Translations under genes and position numbers: made by a program
Origin: Entophlyctis helioformis
Taxonomy: Eukaryota; Chytridiomycota; Chytridiomycetes; Chytridiales; Chytriomycetaceae
Length of the DNA stretch: 64,000 bases
Reading direction: 5' to 3'
Assembly (NCBI GenBank): GCA_025526915.1
Contig: JAHLKH010000010.1
Location: forward strand, 186,001-250,000
In this document: one piece after another, positions 1 through 10,776 of the stretch
Layout of the letters: each line of letters opens with the position of its first letter
Position numbering within the stretch: position 1 is the first letter of the stretch
Notes under the pieces: generated by a model
What the model was told of the DNA's origin: nothing
Database searches by the model: none
Seen by the model: the letters and a program-made list of their open reading frames with translations, nothing else

Positions 1-239
1 AACACCGGCGAGCGGTCGGCCGGGAGTGTGCGCTTGACCAGGAACCGGGCGGCAGACAGGTCGTCCTGCACAATGAACGCGGCCAGCAGGGCGGTGGCGA
101 CCACGGGCAAGGGCGAGGCCAGCCTGCCGATGGCGACATACAGGTCGTACTCTTGCTCCTTGGCCTCGCAGTGGTCGGCGAGTGCGGCTGCGTTGCGGGC
201 GACGACGAGCTCGTGGATGCGGTCCTCGGCGTTGGTCAT
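1..239 (-). CDS. COP9 signalosome subunit 8-like, N-terminal part (cut by window edge)
   Basis: The frame opens with an ATG at 239-237 and runs off the left edge, so only about 79 residues are visible. The segment LLAAFIVQDDLSAARFLVKR matches the helical pattern of CSN8/PSMD8 proteins, where a long helix precedes an A-R-[YF]-L-[WV]-K-R motif. CSN8 is a scaffold subunit of the COP9 signalosome, which removes Nedd8 from cullins. The start is taken at the first ATG; upstream (240-379) is the short gap to the next gene. The family call rests on one motif in a partial protein. A possible CSN9 gene lies at 22.6 kb, but the two are not adjacent. Confidence 0.5.
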   Translation of the reverse strand, partial: MTNAEDRIHELVVARNAAALADHCEAKEQEYDLYVAIGRLASPLPVVATALLAAFIVQDDLSAARFLVKRTLPADRSPV

Positions 240-379
240 GGCTCGCAATGTGTGCTGCTCGCTACTTTCGTCTGTTGGGGCAAGTCTCGGTCCCTGGCTC
301 ATCCAGATCACTTGTGAATTCACTGAGCGTGCACTGCACCTGGACGGACGGATGAACGGACAGGCGGACGGGCAATGAT

Positions 380-2351
380 TCATTCGTCGTGCTTTTCAAA
401 AGGCGAGTCGGCCAGGGGGATCCACTGCTCCATCCTGGTGGCTTCAAGCGCCGATCCAGGCAGACGCTCAAAGACTGCCTCGCGATCACCAGAGCCAAAC
501 AGTCGCGATCCAGACGGCTGTGCAGGCTCGAGGGCCAACAACGCAGCATCCGCCACCTTGCGAGTCCCGTCAGTGTGCACCGCCTGGCTACCGCTGTTAC
601 TGCGCCGTGTCTCCCGCGATTGAGACGCATCGCGCTCAGGCTCGGCAAGGGCCGGCAGCAGACTCGTGTGCACGACAAATGTCTTGTTGTCAAGATGCAG
701 GTCGGGGTAGACCAGCAGGCCCTGCGTCGCTGCCATGTGGTGCTTGTAAAACCTGTTCAATGCAGACACGCGAGCCAGCGTCAGCAGCAGCGTCATCGTC
801 CATGTCAAACTGCTGGCAAGAAGGCGTCGTTGTACGTGCCTCTTCCATGCCAGAGTGGACTGCGCGTCCGGCTCGAAGTCTGGTCCAGATGGCGTCTGCT
901 TGGAAACATGGATGGATTCCTCGTCGACCGATACGCCCCAGTCGCGCGGCACCGCCCAGCGCGTAAAGGACGCCTCCATGGACTGCCATGCACTCTTGCG
1001 GTACACGACCCCTGACAGCCGGTCTGCGCGGCCATAGACCAGCGGCACAAAGCGTCCTCCGTCGGCCCCAGTTCCTGCGTTATGACTTGAACCGCCTTTG
1101 GCGGCAGTGTCTGGTGTTGCAGCAGCAGGCGTTGTGCCGTATCGCAGTGTGTCAAGTGCACATCCAACGACGTTGTGCTGACTGACTGGCTGAGGCATGG
1201 ACGACGTTGTGTGTCGCTTTAGCATGATGTTGATGCACCATTTCGCGTACTGCGCATACAATGGTGACACTGTTGCTGTATGGTCCAGCAGCAGTGCAAA
1301 GGGAGCCCCGACTGGCCATGCTGCTGTCATGACCTGCCACACGGAACAGAACCACAAATGCCAGCATCGTGTCAACGAGTCAGCCCGCCAGTCAACCCGT
1401 CAGCCATTCGGCTCGCCATCCCAGCCGACATTGAGAAAGTGCGACAGAGCCAACGCGTACCATGGGCAGCGACCTGTGGTCGTAGCGATAGTCGAACCGC
1501 TTGGTACCATGCGGCCAGCGAAAGCTTCGCGCGACACTCATAACAGCCGTGCTTGCTGGCACGTCGACGTGGATGTACAGATCAATGCTGCTGGCATCTG
1601 CAGCGTCAGAAATGCCTGTATAGTCGGCATTTGCCAGGCTGTTGAAGAGGGCAACGACGCGGCCGTGGTCCGCATCCGAGCCGAGCAACAGATGCACAGC
1701 AAAGCTCATGTCCGACGGCGGTGGGCGGGACAAGCCAGTCGCTGCGCGCGGCATGGCGGCCAGCAGCCCGCGTTGGCCGAGTCGCTCCAGCGTCTCCTGG
1801 ACGCGGTCGATGTTGGATTCGGGCGGCCTGGACTTGGACGGCCGACGCCAAAGATGGATGAGCGGGCCGATGACGTGTGCGAGTTTCCAGCCAAAGGCGT
1901 CAATGGAGACCTGCAAGTCGCTAATGACGGCTGGCGGTTCGTGGCTGGCGCCTGTCCAGTCCTGCACGCCGTGCCGGCTCTGTTGTGCCGGTGTTTGCAG
2001 AGCGCGATACTTTTGTAAATGCTGCTGGTGCTGGCCGTCATGCGGCTGTCGGAGGGGTTGTCTGTTGTGGCTGTTGTGGCTGATGTGTGACTGTGCGATA
2101 GTGCGTTGGCCAGCCGGCCTCGGATTATCCAAGGCGTGCTGGTAGGTGCGCTGTGTTGGCTGCGCATACCGGCCAGCCAGCTGTGGCCGGTCAGGATAGA
2201 TGGCGCCGTCCCGAAACTCGCGGGTCGAGAGCCGCACTGATGCAGATGCAGACACGGACGATGCAGACGCCTCGTACAGCACACTGACATGCATCGACAC
2301 GAGGATGAGATGCAGTGTCAGCAGCGCCGTCTTGAGGAGCATTGTTGTCAT
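380..2351 (-). CDS. Putative membrane-anchored glycosyltransferase-like protein
   Basis: Two exons (2351-1397 and 1323-380) join across a 73-nt GT-AG intron in phase to give about 632 residues. The N-terminus (MTTMLLKTALLTLHLILVSM) is a signal anchor, followed by a Ser/Gln-rich stretch. The core resembles eukaryotic GT2-like proteins: a segment giving LYIHVDVP, then HGTKRF, and after the intron WPVGAPFALLLDHTATVSPL, which aligns with the W-P...FALxLEDDxxVSP motif. A second hydrophobic segment and a VYPDL...VHTS block follow, as in that family. The acidic metal-binding pair normally seen (LEDD) reads LLDH here, so activity is uncertain. A longer open frame upstream of 2351 is treated as 5' leader. 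Function is inferred from motif order only. Confidence 0.42.
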
Positions 2352-2607
2352 GTTGTGAATCTGGTAAAGCAACGAACGCGCGACTTGGACGCGACTTGGA
2401 CGCGTTGCAACAGCACCGATGCCCCTAACGCACTCAAGGTCGCGAGTGTGCTCTGTCGAGCAACAATGGAGCGCAGAATGCGGCTGCTGGCTGTGGTGGT
2501 CGTGATCGTCAGGAGGCTTTAATGGTAGTGTTGACAACAAGGAAAAGCAGGGCCGAAACGGAATGGAACAAACGAACAAGCGACGGGCGACTAGTGCGAG
2601 GGATTGT

Positions 2608-4280
2608 CTATGTGGATGCACGACTGGAGATCTTGAGGGTCAGAAGATAGAGTACAAGGATGGCAGCAAAGAGACCGGCAACGGGCCATCGGCCGAGGCT
2701 CCATGACGTTGCAGAGGAGGAGGAGGCCGCCGCCGCCGATGCCGCCGAGGATGCAGGGGTATGTACCTTGGATCCCTGGGCAGATGCGGCGTCATGGATG
2801 GTTCCGTTGTTTGCTGTGACTCGTCTTGTCAGGGAAGCAGATGCAGCACCGACGCGGACAGATGTGGTTGAAGACGTGGCAGATCCAGCAGCAGTCGGGC
2901 TAGTGGGAGGAGACGAGCCAGTTGCAGAAGCCGCCGCCGCGACAGCAAGTGCTTCCTCTGTCTTTTTGCACAGATCCGGAAACACGTCTGTCAGGCGCAA
3001 CGGACATGGGCCGAGTTAGAATGCCATCGAATGCCATCGAACAAAGTGCGTCGGACAAAGCAGGCGATTGCGCTGCTCACCCTTGAACTTGTAATGGCTC
3101 ATGTTCCAGACATGCGACTTTTTGGCGAAGAGGCGCTTCTCATGGAGTGTCGTTGTGATGCTTCCGGTCGTTGCCTGATCTTCGAGCTGCAGCGATCGAT
3201 TCTGTGTCTCAGCATGGCGCCATTATGCTCTTCAGGGAATGTGACTCACCATGAAACTGAGCAGGCCTGTCAGGATGGTGGACACGGACCAGGCAGGGTT
3301 CCATGTTCCAGGGTGATAGTCGCTCATGCTCAAGCAGAGCCGGAAGTCGGTTTGGAAGCGGCCTATTGCGACAGACCATGTCAGTCAGTCTGCACACGGC
3401 ACTGCGCTGCACGGTTCAAAGCGCAAGCAGATCCACGAGGAAGCCTTCAAGGTGGATACCGTTGGGTGTGATCATCTTGATGGCGGGTGGCTGTCCAGAG
3501 GATGAGGCCAGCGTCAGCCAACGCATGGCAAGGGCACTCCATCAACGCACGGCAAGAGGGGCATACCTTGAACGGGTAGTCTGCAGGGAAGATGAGCTTG
3601 CCGTAGTATTGGCCTGCAGATGCAGATGTGTCAGCGGCGAGTGGCTTTCAACTGCGCCGAGCGATGCAACTTACCTCCTGTGGGCAGACGGAATGGGATC
3701 GAAGACGGCCAAGGGAGCGAGCAAAGCCGGGCGCAGGCCATGTGGGCAGAGCGTCGTCAGCAGCCGAACAAGAGTGCCAGCGTGCCAGCCAGTGTGCCAG
3801 CCAGCCAGCGTCACAGTGACACCTGCTCGGAAGGGCTGGCTGGGCCGCCAAGTCACAGCATGCAGCGGAATAGGCTGATGGCGCACCTTCATACGGAGAG
3901 TCGGGCGGTCCGGTAATGACATAGTGCCTATCCATGCAGAGCCAGCGAGTCCATGATTGTCCAGAGCAGCGGAAGCAGAGGCGAGCAGCGTCCATGTCAT
4001 GTCATGCCAAGCCATGTCATGTCATGCCAAGCCATGCCAAGCCAAGGACACAAGGCGCAACGGAGGCGTTGTTGTGCGGCCAAAAGAGCAGCAGCAGCCA
4101 GTCAGTCAGTCAGCCAGTCAGTCTGGGTGTGCTCGGCAGAGGCGGACGCTCGGCGCGGCGGCCCACTCACCACTCGAGGATATTGGACTCGAGGGGCTTG
4201 GCGACGATGAACGGCGTCGGCGTCTTCTGGATGAGCAGGTACTCTTTTGTCAGCCGCTTGTAAGCGCCCTTGGATGCCAT
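2608..4280 (-). CDS. UBC6: Tail-anchored ubiquitin-conjugating enzyme, Ubc6/UBE2J family
   Basis: Seven exons (4280-4171, 3927-3887, 3613-3567, 3490-3460, 3362-3250, 3186-3081, 2987-2608), all in phase, give an E2 with the short Ubc6/UBE2J signature. It starts [19 protein letters not shown]. It continues with [14 protein letters not shown] and [11 protein letters not shown] motifs, then the catalytic region [18 protein letters not shown], where the Cys near residue 85 forms the ubiquitin thioester. After [10 protein letters not shown] the tail is low in complexity, ending in one transmembrane helix (about [18 protein letters not shown]). This is the usual ER tail anchor, used with E3 ligases in ER-associated degradation. 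The first intron (3928-4170) carries CATGTCATGCC and CAGT tandem repeats. Confidence 0.9.
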
Positions 4281-4329
4281 GATGACAATGAATTGGGGAA
4301 ACGTGGAATTTAAATTGAATTTATGTATT

Positions 4330-4989
4330 TTACAACTGGCGGGGGGCAGCCGACGGGGTCGGGACGGGCGGCAGCACACGAGCCGTCTTGCCCTTGGAGG
4401 CTGCGTGCTCAGGGTCCGTGCGAACGAGCACCACGGGGCACGTCTTGCAGTGGTTGTTGACGTACTGCGACACGCTGCCGATGATCAGCTGTGAGAGACC
4501 CGTGCGGCCGTGCGTGCCCACAACGACCATGTCGGCAGCGAGCTCCTTTGCGCGCATCACGACAGACGGGCCAGGAGCACCAAAGAACACTTCGGTCTGG
4601 ACGTCGACGCTGATGCCCTCGCGGACGTGGCTGCGGAGGTGGTCGGCCCACTCCTTGACGTACAAGTGTGCCTCGTCAAACAGCGCCTTTGACGCAGCGT
4701 TGTCGGTGGTGACGTATCCAATGCCGACGTCTGTGCGATCGACGATGATGAGTGGAGCGAGGCGGGTGTGAGTGGCTTGCTGGATGGCAGGCAGGCAAGC
4801 AGGCAAGGCGTGAGATGACGCACCGGCGAGCTCGGGGTCCATGGACATCATGGGCATGTCTTGGATGGAGTTGAGGATGACGACACGGTCGCCGTTCTGC
4901 ACGAGATGCTTGGCGGCCCAGTCCATGGCGACGACGGACGGCTGCGAGAAGTCGGTGGCGATCAGGATGGTGCGGGTGTACGAGACCAT
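4330..4989 (-). CDS. Universal stress protein (UspA-fold nucleotide-binding protein)
   Basis: Two exons (4989-4824 and 4730-4330) flank a 93-nt GT-AG intron. That length is a multiple of three, so the frame is also open without splicing, but the intron stretch does not resemble the family. The protein begins MVSYTRTILIATDFSQPS, the beta1-alpha1 segment of Usp domains. It ends with VVVGTHGRTGLSQLIIGS and CPVVLVR, the G2xG9-G[S/T] ATP-binding signature and the last strand. Proteins of this class bind ATP/AMP and are induced by stress, with no defined reaction. A TATA box sits 76 bp upstream. Confidence 0.85.
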   Translation of the reverse strand: MVSYTRTILIATDFSQPSVVAMDWAAKHLVQNGDRVVILNSIQDMPMMSMDPELAGASSHALPACLPAIQQATHTRLAPLIIVDRTDVGIGYVTTDNAASKALFDEAHLYVKEWADHLRSHVREGISVDVQTEVFFGAPGPSVVMRAKELAADMVVVGTHGRTGLSQLIIGSVSQYVNNHCKTCPVVLVRTDPEHAASKGKTARVLPPVPTPSAAPRQL

Positions 4990-5473
4990 GTTGGTTGTGG
5001 TTGGTTGTGGTTGTGGGTGTTGCTGTTGCTTGCTGGCAAGAGGGCAGAGGGAACAGGCAGGCGTCTTTATAGCCACTGGCATTGGTTGGCTGCATTGCGG
5101 GACCGCGTCAGGCTGAGTCACAGGCAGTCTGAGTCAATCTGTGCGCGTCTGCGGGTCTGTGGGTCCACACGTCGGCGGGTCCACACGTCTGCGTGCGCTC
5201 GTGAGCATCGCTGCAGAGGCTGACCGGCCGTGACTCACTGCCAGTAGCCGTGGCTGTGGGCAGCGCGGCACGTGAGCAGCGATGCAGATGCGCAGGCGAG
5301 ACGGTCGCCGCCGTGCACTTGCGCCACGCTGCATGCACTGCTCGGCATTACGCGCCGCCTGCCCCACAACCCGCCTGCTGCCACACCACACTCTGCGCTG
5401 TGCTGCCTCGCGCCTACGCCTACTCAAGCCACTCCGTCCACTCCATCTTCTCCAGCCTCTCCAGCCGTCGGCC
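4990..5473. other. Divergent intergenic region (stress protein / PPOX)
   Basis: About 480 bp separate the two divergent starts. Besides the TATA box there is a run of imperfect GTGGGTCCACACGTC-like repeats near 5158-5195. An Arg-rich open frame leads into the PPOX gene from about 5282; it could be a 5' leader or a mitochondrial presequence. Confidence 0.4.
5065..5071 (-). promoter_or_regulatory. TATA box of the universal stress protein gene
   Basis: TATAAAG on the minus strand, about 76 bp upstream of the stress-protein ATG, in otherwise GC-rich sequence. Confidence 0.5.
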
Positions 5474-6235
5474 ATGAACTGGGACGTTCCCGCTCGGCAG
5501 CTCTCGTCGAGCGCAGGCACTGCCAACGGCGCCAACGGAACCGCAAGCGCTCCACTCGCAACGAGCGTCGCTGACATGCGCATCACATACGACAGAGACG
5601 TGCTGCTGGAAGAGCATGCACCCGCAGACCCCTTTGACCTGTTCGCCGCCTGGTTCGCCGAGGCCCGCAGCCAGCTTCCTGTCGAAGCCGAGCCCAACGC
5701 CGTCGCACTCGCCACGGCCGACAGGGCCACCGGCCGGCCGTCGTGCCGCATGGTGCTTCTCAAAGCCGTCGATGCCCGCGGCTTTGTCATCTTTACCAAC
5801 TACGAGTCTCGCAAGGCCGGCGAGCTCGACGCCAACCCGTGGGCGGCCATGACCTTTTGGTGGGCACAGCGCTCTGTCCGCATCGAGGGCCGTGTCGAGC
5901 GCATCGCGCCGGCCGAGAGCGATGCCTACTATGCGTCGCGTCCGATCTCAAGTCGCATCGGCGCGTGGGCGTCGCCGCAGTCGCGCGAGATCCATGGACG
6001 CAAGCAGATTGAGGATCTCGAGGCCAAGTTCGCCAGCCAGTTTGCCGGCAATGCCGACCCGCCCCGGCCGCCGTACTGGGGCGGGTACAGGCTCGTGCCG
6101 GACAGGATCGAGTTTTGGCAGGGCCGGCCGTCGAGGCTGCATGATCGCATCCAGTACGAGCGCGATCTCGACCAGAGCGCACTAAGCGATGCAGCTGCGC
6201 ACGGCAAGTGGACCAGCCGTCGTCTTGCGCCATGA
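5474..6235 (+). CDS. PDX3: Pyridoxamine/pyridoxine 5'-phosphate oxidase
   Basis: A single exon of 253 residues, the usual length for fungal Pdx3. The enzyme oxidises pyridoxine or pyridoxamine 5'-phosphate to pyridoxal 5'-phosphate using FMN and oxygen. Visible signatures are PSCRMVLLKAVDARGFVIFT followed by NYESRKAGEL (FMN phosphate binding), MTFWWAQRSVRIEGRVERI, and SRPISSRIGAWASPQS. The C-terminus has RIEFWQGRPSRLHDRIQYER, the PLP-contacting family signature. The ATG at 5474 gives the family-like N-terminus. The frame stays open upstream to about 5282 with an Arg-rich sequence that could be a mitochondrial presequence if transcription starts earlier. Confidence 0.93.
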   Translation: MNWDVPARQLSSSAGTANGANGTASAPLATSVADMRITYDRDVLLEEHAPADPFDLFAAWFAEARSQLPVEAEPNAVALATADRATGRPSCRMVLLKAVDARGFVIFTNYESRKAGELDANPWAAMTFWWAQRSVRIEGRVERIAPAESDAYYASRPISSRIGAWASPQSREIHGRKQIEDLEAKFASQFAGNADPPRPPYWGGYRLVPDRIEFWQGRPSRLHDRIQYERDLDQSALSDAAAHGKWTSRRLAP

Positions 6236-6367
6236 GATGGACCGGCCGGGCTGGGCTGGACACGGCTGGGCTCGGACGATACAAGGTGTGCAAGGAATGA
6301 ATCAAATCTATTAATAGTGCAGTTGGCTGGTTGTTGGCTGGAGATCTTAAACAGAGCGCAGAGTCCG

Positions 6368-7905
6368 TCACACATCGTGGAACTCGTTGGGGGCTTCCCA
6401 CACATGCTCGATGGTCACTAGCGCCTTGTCGGCCTTTGTTGGATTGCGCCGCAATACTGTGGCGGCCTTGGCAACAGCAGCAACAGCCATGCCGGTCGCT
6501 CCAGTTGTTGCTGCTGCAGTTGTTGTTGACGCGATGGACGCTGACGAATCTCGCGCGTTGATGCCGTCTTTGGAGTCCTTAGCATCGGATGTGCCGTCCA
6601 GCGCAAGCGACTTGTGTCGAGGACTGCCGTCGCCACCGGCCAGGGACCCTGTGCTTGCTCGCGTCGATCGATCGTCTCCCTTGGCTGCATCCGTCGGCCC
6701 GCCCTTCAGCTTGGCCGTTGTGCCTGTGCCTGCCTCTTGATCTTGGGCAGACTCGTCAGCGTTTGGCACAGCATCAAAGGCATCGGCGGCCAGCCCGCCG
6801 TATCTTGTGAACATGTTTTCGCGAGCAATCCACTCTGACAGAGCAGCCGGCGAGTCTTTGATAAAGATCTGTCGGCGACAGTCAGCAGTGCTCACTGTTT
6901 CACAATGCGTTGCGATGCATGGTGCGGTACGGCTTACCTTGGGGATGGTCGCCTTGTCCATGTACATGGATGCCATCTTCCATGCCATCCAAAAGAGCGT
7001 GTTGGTGGGGAAAATGTACATGCGACTCAGCCGCTCTGGAAAGTGGTTCTGCAAGATGGGAATGAGGGTAGATGCGACTTTGATGTCCGACTTGTCCGTC
7101 CGCATGCCAGACCGATCGATGATGACTGTGACCTTGTCTGGAAACTGGCTGCAAACAAGCCAGTGTCAGGTCGCGGCCGGCAGCTGAAGAAGAGAGGTGG
7201 ATGCGTGGCGGCTTACCCCTGCCGTCTGGCGCGCTCGAGCATGTACACCACAAAGCGGATGTCCCTGTCCGTGTCTTGCTCCGTCTTCGGTGGCACGTGC
7301 CGCGAGCCTGTCCAGACTAGAATCGCAGACTTATCCACAGCACGGCCAAAGAACTGCAGCTTCCCAGACGCCTCCAGGTCTTTGAACTCGTCTGCGTTGG
7401 CAAACAGCTTGGCTATGTTGAAGTTTTTGCGCCAGGCCTAGACATTGCTCGCCGTGGCAGTGTCAGATGCATCATCCAGCACGGCCGCGTTCCAGATGGG
7501 CCAGGAAAACAACCGAGTTGCTTACAAGCGACTCGGAGAGTGCGGCCATGGCCTTGCCGCGATGGCCGCCCTTTGCAAACAACCACTTTGCAATCTCCGC
7601 GTCCGACAGCTCGCTGATGCCGTCTTCGGTTAAGAGCATCTTGCTTGTCAAGACAAAGCTCTGATTGCAGTGAATGATGCATGGCGTGTGATGTAAGGCG
7701 AGCGGCATGCGAAATGGGTCAGAGAGCAGCGAGGCGTGAGCAAGCAGATGGCCAGACGCGCGAGTGTCCAATCCCACACAATCACAGAGTCATCCCACAC
7801 ACACACCTGTATCTGCCGCTCCTTCTCTTGCTCGTCGTCGCCAGAGAGCACATACTCTGGGTCCAGATCTGTCTCGTCGTGCGACAATGGGTCCACGGCA
7901 GCCAT
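6368..7905 (-). CDS. Sec14-like CRAL-TRIO lipid-transfer protein
   Basis: Five exons (7905-7807, 7660-7526, 7437-7217, 7148-6938, 6868-6368) join in phase to about 388 residues. An N-terminal helical CRAL-TRIO-N part contains LAWRKNFNIAKLF. The Sec14 lipid-binding domain shows VTVIIDRSGM, then NHFPERLSRMYIFPTNTLFW, then WMAWKMASMYMDKATIPKIF, the typical order (D-x-x-G-M, YPER, N-x-P-x-x-F). Such proteins move phosphatidylinositol or other lipids between membranes and support PI-kinase signalling. The C-terminal 140 or so residues are Ala/Ser/Thr-rich and unrecognised. The ATG at 7905 is chosen because upstream sequence lacks family similarity. The specific substrate cannot be told. Confidence 0.8.
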
Positions 7906-8021
7906 CCTCGTGCCGATTTTGGTGATGCTGCAGAACGCTGACTGGTTTCGCTGGAAAGCCAAAACGCGGGTGAGAGGACGTTCACACCGCGTCATGGGCA
8001 TCAAGGGCAACGCCGTAGCTG

Positions 8022-8028
8022 TATAAAA
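8022..8028 (+). promoter_or_regulatory. TATA box of the small heat-shock gene
   Basis: TATAAAA at 8022-8028, about 62 bp upstream of the HSP20 ATG. No convincing inverted heat-shock element (nGAAnnTTCn) was seen in the preceding 100 bp, only scattered GAA/TTC units. Confidence 0.6.
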
Positions 8029-8089
8029 AAGAGGAGGATGCAGTCGGGCCACAGCAGCAGCAGCAGCAGCAAGCACCGTCACCAGCAGC

Positions 8090-8986
8090 ATGTTTTCGAC
8101 CTCTCGCTTCCCGCTCTCGTCCGTGTTCGACTTTCCCTTTGACACGACGGACGTGTTCCAGCCCTTCCAGCAACCTCTTCAGCAACAGCAGCAGCAACCA
8201 GCCACGGTGTTTCCAGCGGTCGGCATTTCGCGCCACGTCGAGCCTCGCGTCATGACGACGGCCGAGGGCCAGACGGTGTGGCGACCAGCGACCGACATCG
8301 TCGAGACGGACAACGAGATTGTGGTGCATGTCGACCTGCCCGGCGTCAGCAAGGAGGAGGTCAATGTCGACATGATCAAGAACGAGCTGGTCATCAGCGG
8401 CTCGCACAAGGGGCCAGAGGGATTCGAGAGTGCCACCTGCCGTGTGCGTGAGCGCAAGATTGGCCGGTGAGTGGATCGGTGGCGGCTGCCTTGGACGTGG
8501 TTGTCTTGGACGTGGCTGCCATGCGAAGGCAACGGTGGCAGCAGCAGCACGCTCTGGATCTAACCTCTTCGTTGGACCACTGGTGATGCGGCAATCGCTG
8601 GCACGTCCCTGCAGGTTCCGCAAGATTGTGCAGCTGCCGTCGGGAGTCAAGCCGGACAACATCCAGGCCAAGTGCGAGAACGGCCTGCTCGAGATCAAGG
8701 TGAGTGGCGGCATGCGGGCGGCATGCAGATGGTGCAGGTGATGCGCCACTGTGTGCTCATCCACGCTGCCTGTGCATCCATCCACCACTCGTCATGCGCA
8801 CGGCACGCATCATCACGCCTCTGACGTGCACAACCGCCGTGGATTGCCCGTGTGCGCTCACGCCCCTCGCCCGACGCCACTCCCTCGTGTGTCTGTGCAC
8901 ACCATCACCACGACGGCACTCGACGCTCGCAGCTGCCCAAACCCTCCGACGAGCAGGCTGGCCGCCACCACATCCAGCTTGGCTGA
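8090..8986 (+). CDS. Small heat-shock protein (alpha-crystallin/HSP20)
   Basis: Three exons (8090-8466, 8615-8699, 8933-8986) give 171 residues. The N-terminal arm is Phe/Gln-rich. The alpha-crystallin domain starts at WRPATDIVETDNEIVVHVDL and has the class-typical PGVSKEEVNVDM. It continues after intron 1 with FRKIVQLPSGVKPDNIQAK and CENGLLEIK. The tiny last exon supplies LPKPSDEQAG, the I/V/L-P-K tail motif that mediates oligomer assembly. The protein is an ATP-independent holdase chaperone. A TATA box lies upstream, as expected for an inducible gene. The last exon is too short to show up as an open frame on its own. Confidence 0.9.
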
Positions 8987-9527
8987 GATCTCGCTGGATC
9001 GCACTCTTGACCTGCCGTCTTGGACTGGCACGCACCTGCGCCATCATCACTCGCCGCATCCTTGCGATCCACCCTGCGCCATCGCACCGCTGATCACTGC
9101 TGCCTGCTTGCATTGCAATGCAATGAACGACTGTGGCCTTATTGCAGCCTTGACCTTGCGGCTTGCTTTCTTGTGATGGCGAGCACATTGAGCCAGCTGT
9201 GACGCGAATGGGACGCGTTGCTGTCCAGTCCAGATCGCCAAGTGCCCTGGCACAGCATCAGCAGGCGTCTGCAGACCGCATCTCTCTCTTCCATTATTGT
9301 ATTCATCTGCTGAATCGTGTTTGGAATGAATGAACCTGTTTATCCATCACTATCCTTGGCCAGGCTTGCATAGAGCTTGACGCTTGGCTTCTGATTATGT
9401 TCCTCAACTGCACGCGGCGTCTTGGCAGCTGCCAAATGCATTAGATCAGCATCTCCCCTGTCGCCACTTTTGGGCAGTCATAAAGCACGCATTGCCGCCC
9501 ACAAACAGGTCGCACAATGAACCGCAT
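8987..9527. other. Convergent 3' intergenic region
   Basis: About 540 bp between the 3' ends of the HSP20 gene and the Crinkler-like gene. It holds a short TGCATTGCAATGCAATG repeat near 9110; otherwise nothing recognisable. Confidence 0.4.
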
Positions 9528-10273
9528 TCACTTGTCATATCTTCGGGCACGCTCTGTTGCTGTGCCAAACCGCACCACTCGTGCCTTCTCCTTGGCAGCC
9601 AGTTCGTCAAAGTCCTGGCCACGGTACACCCGCGCACTCTCCAGATCAATGATGCGCGCCTTGCGCTTGTCGCCCTCCCCAACAAAGACGACATTGCCAG
9701 AGTGCAGGTCGCCGTGCAGGATGTGGCGAGCATGCAGCTTGTCCAATGCCTGCTCAGCAAGACGGCGGTCTGCGTCGGTCCAGTTCGTGCACGGCTGGCC
9801 AAGTTCCATTACAAGGAGCGCATGTTCAGGAGACAGGATCGCTTCTTTGACGTGCGAGATCGCATCGCCCCAGAGGTCCTTGCACTTGTCATTGAAGAGG
9901 ATTTCCCTGTGAATCGCGTGGTAGTTTGGCATTAAGCCAATGACACTGCAGATGCAGTCTGCTGGCCGTCCAGGCATCCAACAAACCCGGCACCAGTTCG
10001 ACCTCGTGCAATGGCGTTGTGGAGGTTCAAGACCGTCTTGACACTCTCCTTGCCAAGCATAAGGCTGACACTGTTTGGCACTTTCATCTCGATGGTGACG
10101 AGATACTTGGTGTTGGCCATAATCACCAGATCTAGGCGGCCATTTGTAATGGTGAACTCTGGGATCACCTTGAGTGCCGCTTGAAGGGCAGGCGGCGGAG
10201 AATCGTATCCTGCAGCCTCGAGCTGATAGCTCCTTGAGATGAGGTGGTGGGCGGCATGCTTGAGCTCAAGCAT
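9528..10273 (-). CDS. Crinkler-like protein: PD-(D/E)XK nuclease domain plus protein-kinase-like domain
   Basis: Two exons (10273-9987 and 9945-9528) joined over a short 41-nt GT-AG intron give about 234 residues. The first half has a PD-(D/E)XK nuclease pattern: ITNGRLDLVIM supplies the Asp and VTIEMKV the E-x-K. The second half is a kinase-like core with an HGDLHSGNVVF catalytic loop and IIDLESA in place of DFG. Nuclease-kinase pairing of this kind is known for the toxin-like domains of Crinkler (CRN) proteins in oomycetes and chytrids. No LFLAK-type N-terminal header is present, so this may be a headerless or truncated copy. A TATA-like sequence sits directly against the chosen ATG, so the true start is unsure. 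Confidence 0.55.
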
Positions 10274-10275
10274 GC
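10254..10275. repeat. Perfect 22-bp palindrome
   Basis: GCATGCTTGAG followed directly by its reverse complement CTCAAGCATGC. It covers the ATG of the Crinkler-like gene and abuts a TATA-like sequence. Confidence 0.8.
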
Positions 10276-10776
10276 TTTTATATTCCCGCGGCCCGGCTGT
10301 CGCTTGTTGTTGCTTGGCGATGACTGTTGGCAGCTGCCTCACAGCAAGGCACAATGCATTCGGTGGCTGTGGTGGCCGCCATGCGACGAGCGCTCCAGCC
10401 GACTGAATGCAGGCGTGACCGCAGCCACGCCTTGTGCCACCTGGTGTTTCGACGTTCCGCTGTGTTCTCGTGCTGGATGGCAGCAGGCACCGCTGCAGGC
10501 ACCGCCTGTGGAGAATCGAGCAGGAGCGGGCCTGGGCAGCCGGCGTTGCGGCCGTGGGCTGCGTGCGTCGCTGCGTTGCCGTGCGCGGCGCTGCCGGTGC
10601 ATGCCGCCCACTGCACGACGGCCGGCGGTGTGTTCCAGCGAGCCACGGCGTGCAAGCCCAGCGGCGTGCAAGCCCAGCGCCTGCTTAGTAAGACGCGGTC
10701 AGCCAGGTGATCCGTGCGAAGGCCTTTAAAAGCGCTGCGCTTCCGCCGCCGGCTTCCCACCACATCCACAATCAAC
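10274..10776. other. Divergent intergenic region (Crinkler-like / adenosylhomocysteinase)
   Basis: About 500 bp with long GC-rich antisense open frames that look like shadows. It contains a minus-strand TATATAAAAG-like element next to 10275 and a plus-strand TTTAAAAG at 10725. No further gene is supported. Confidence 0.4.
10725..10732 (+). promoter_or_regulatory. TATA-like element of the adenosylhomocysteinase gene
   Basis: TTTAAAAG about 45 bp upstream of the ATG at 10777, the only AT-rich octamer in the proximal promoter. Confidence 0.45.
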
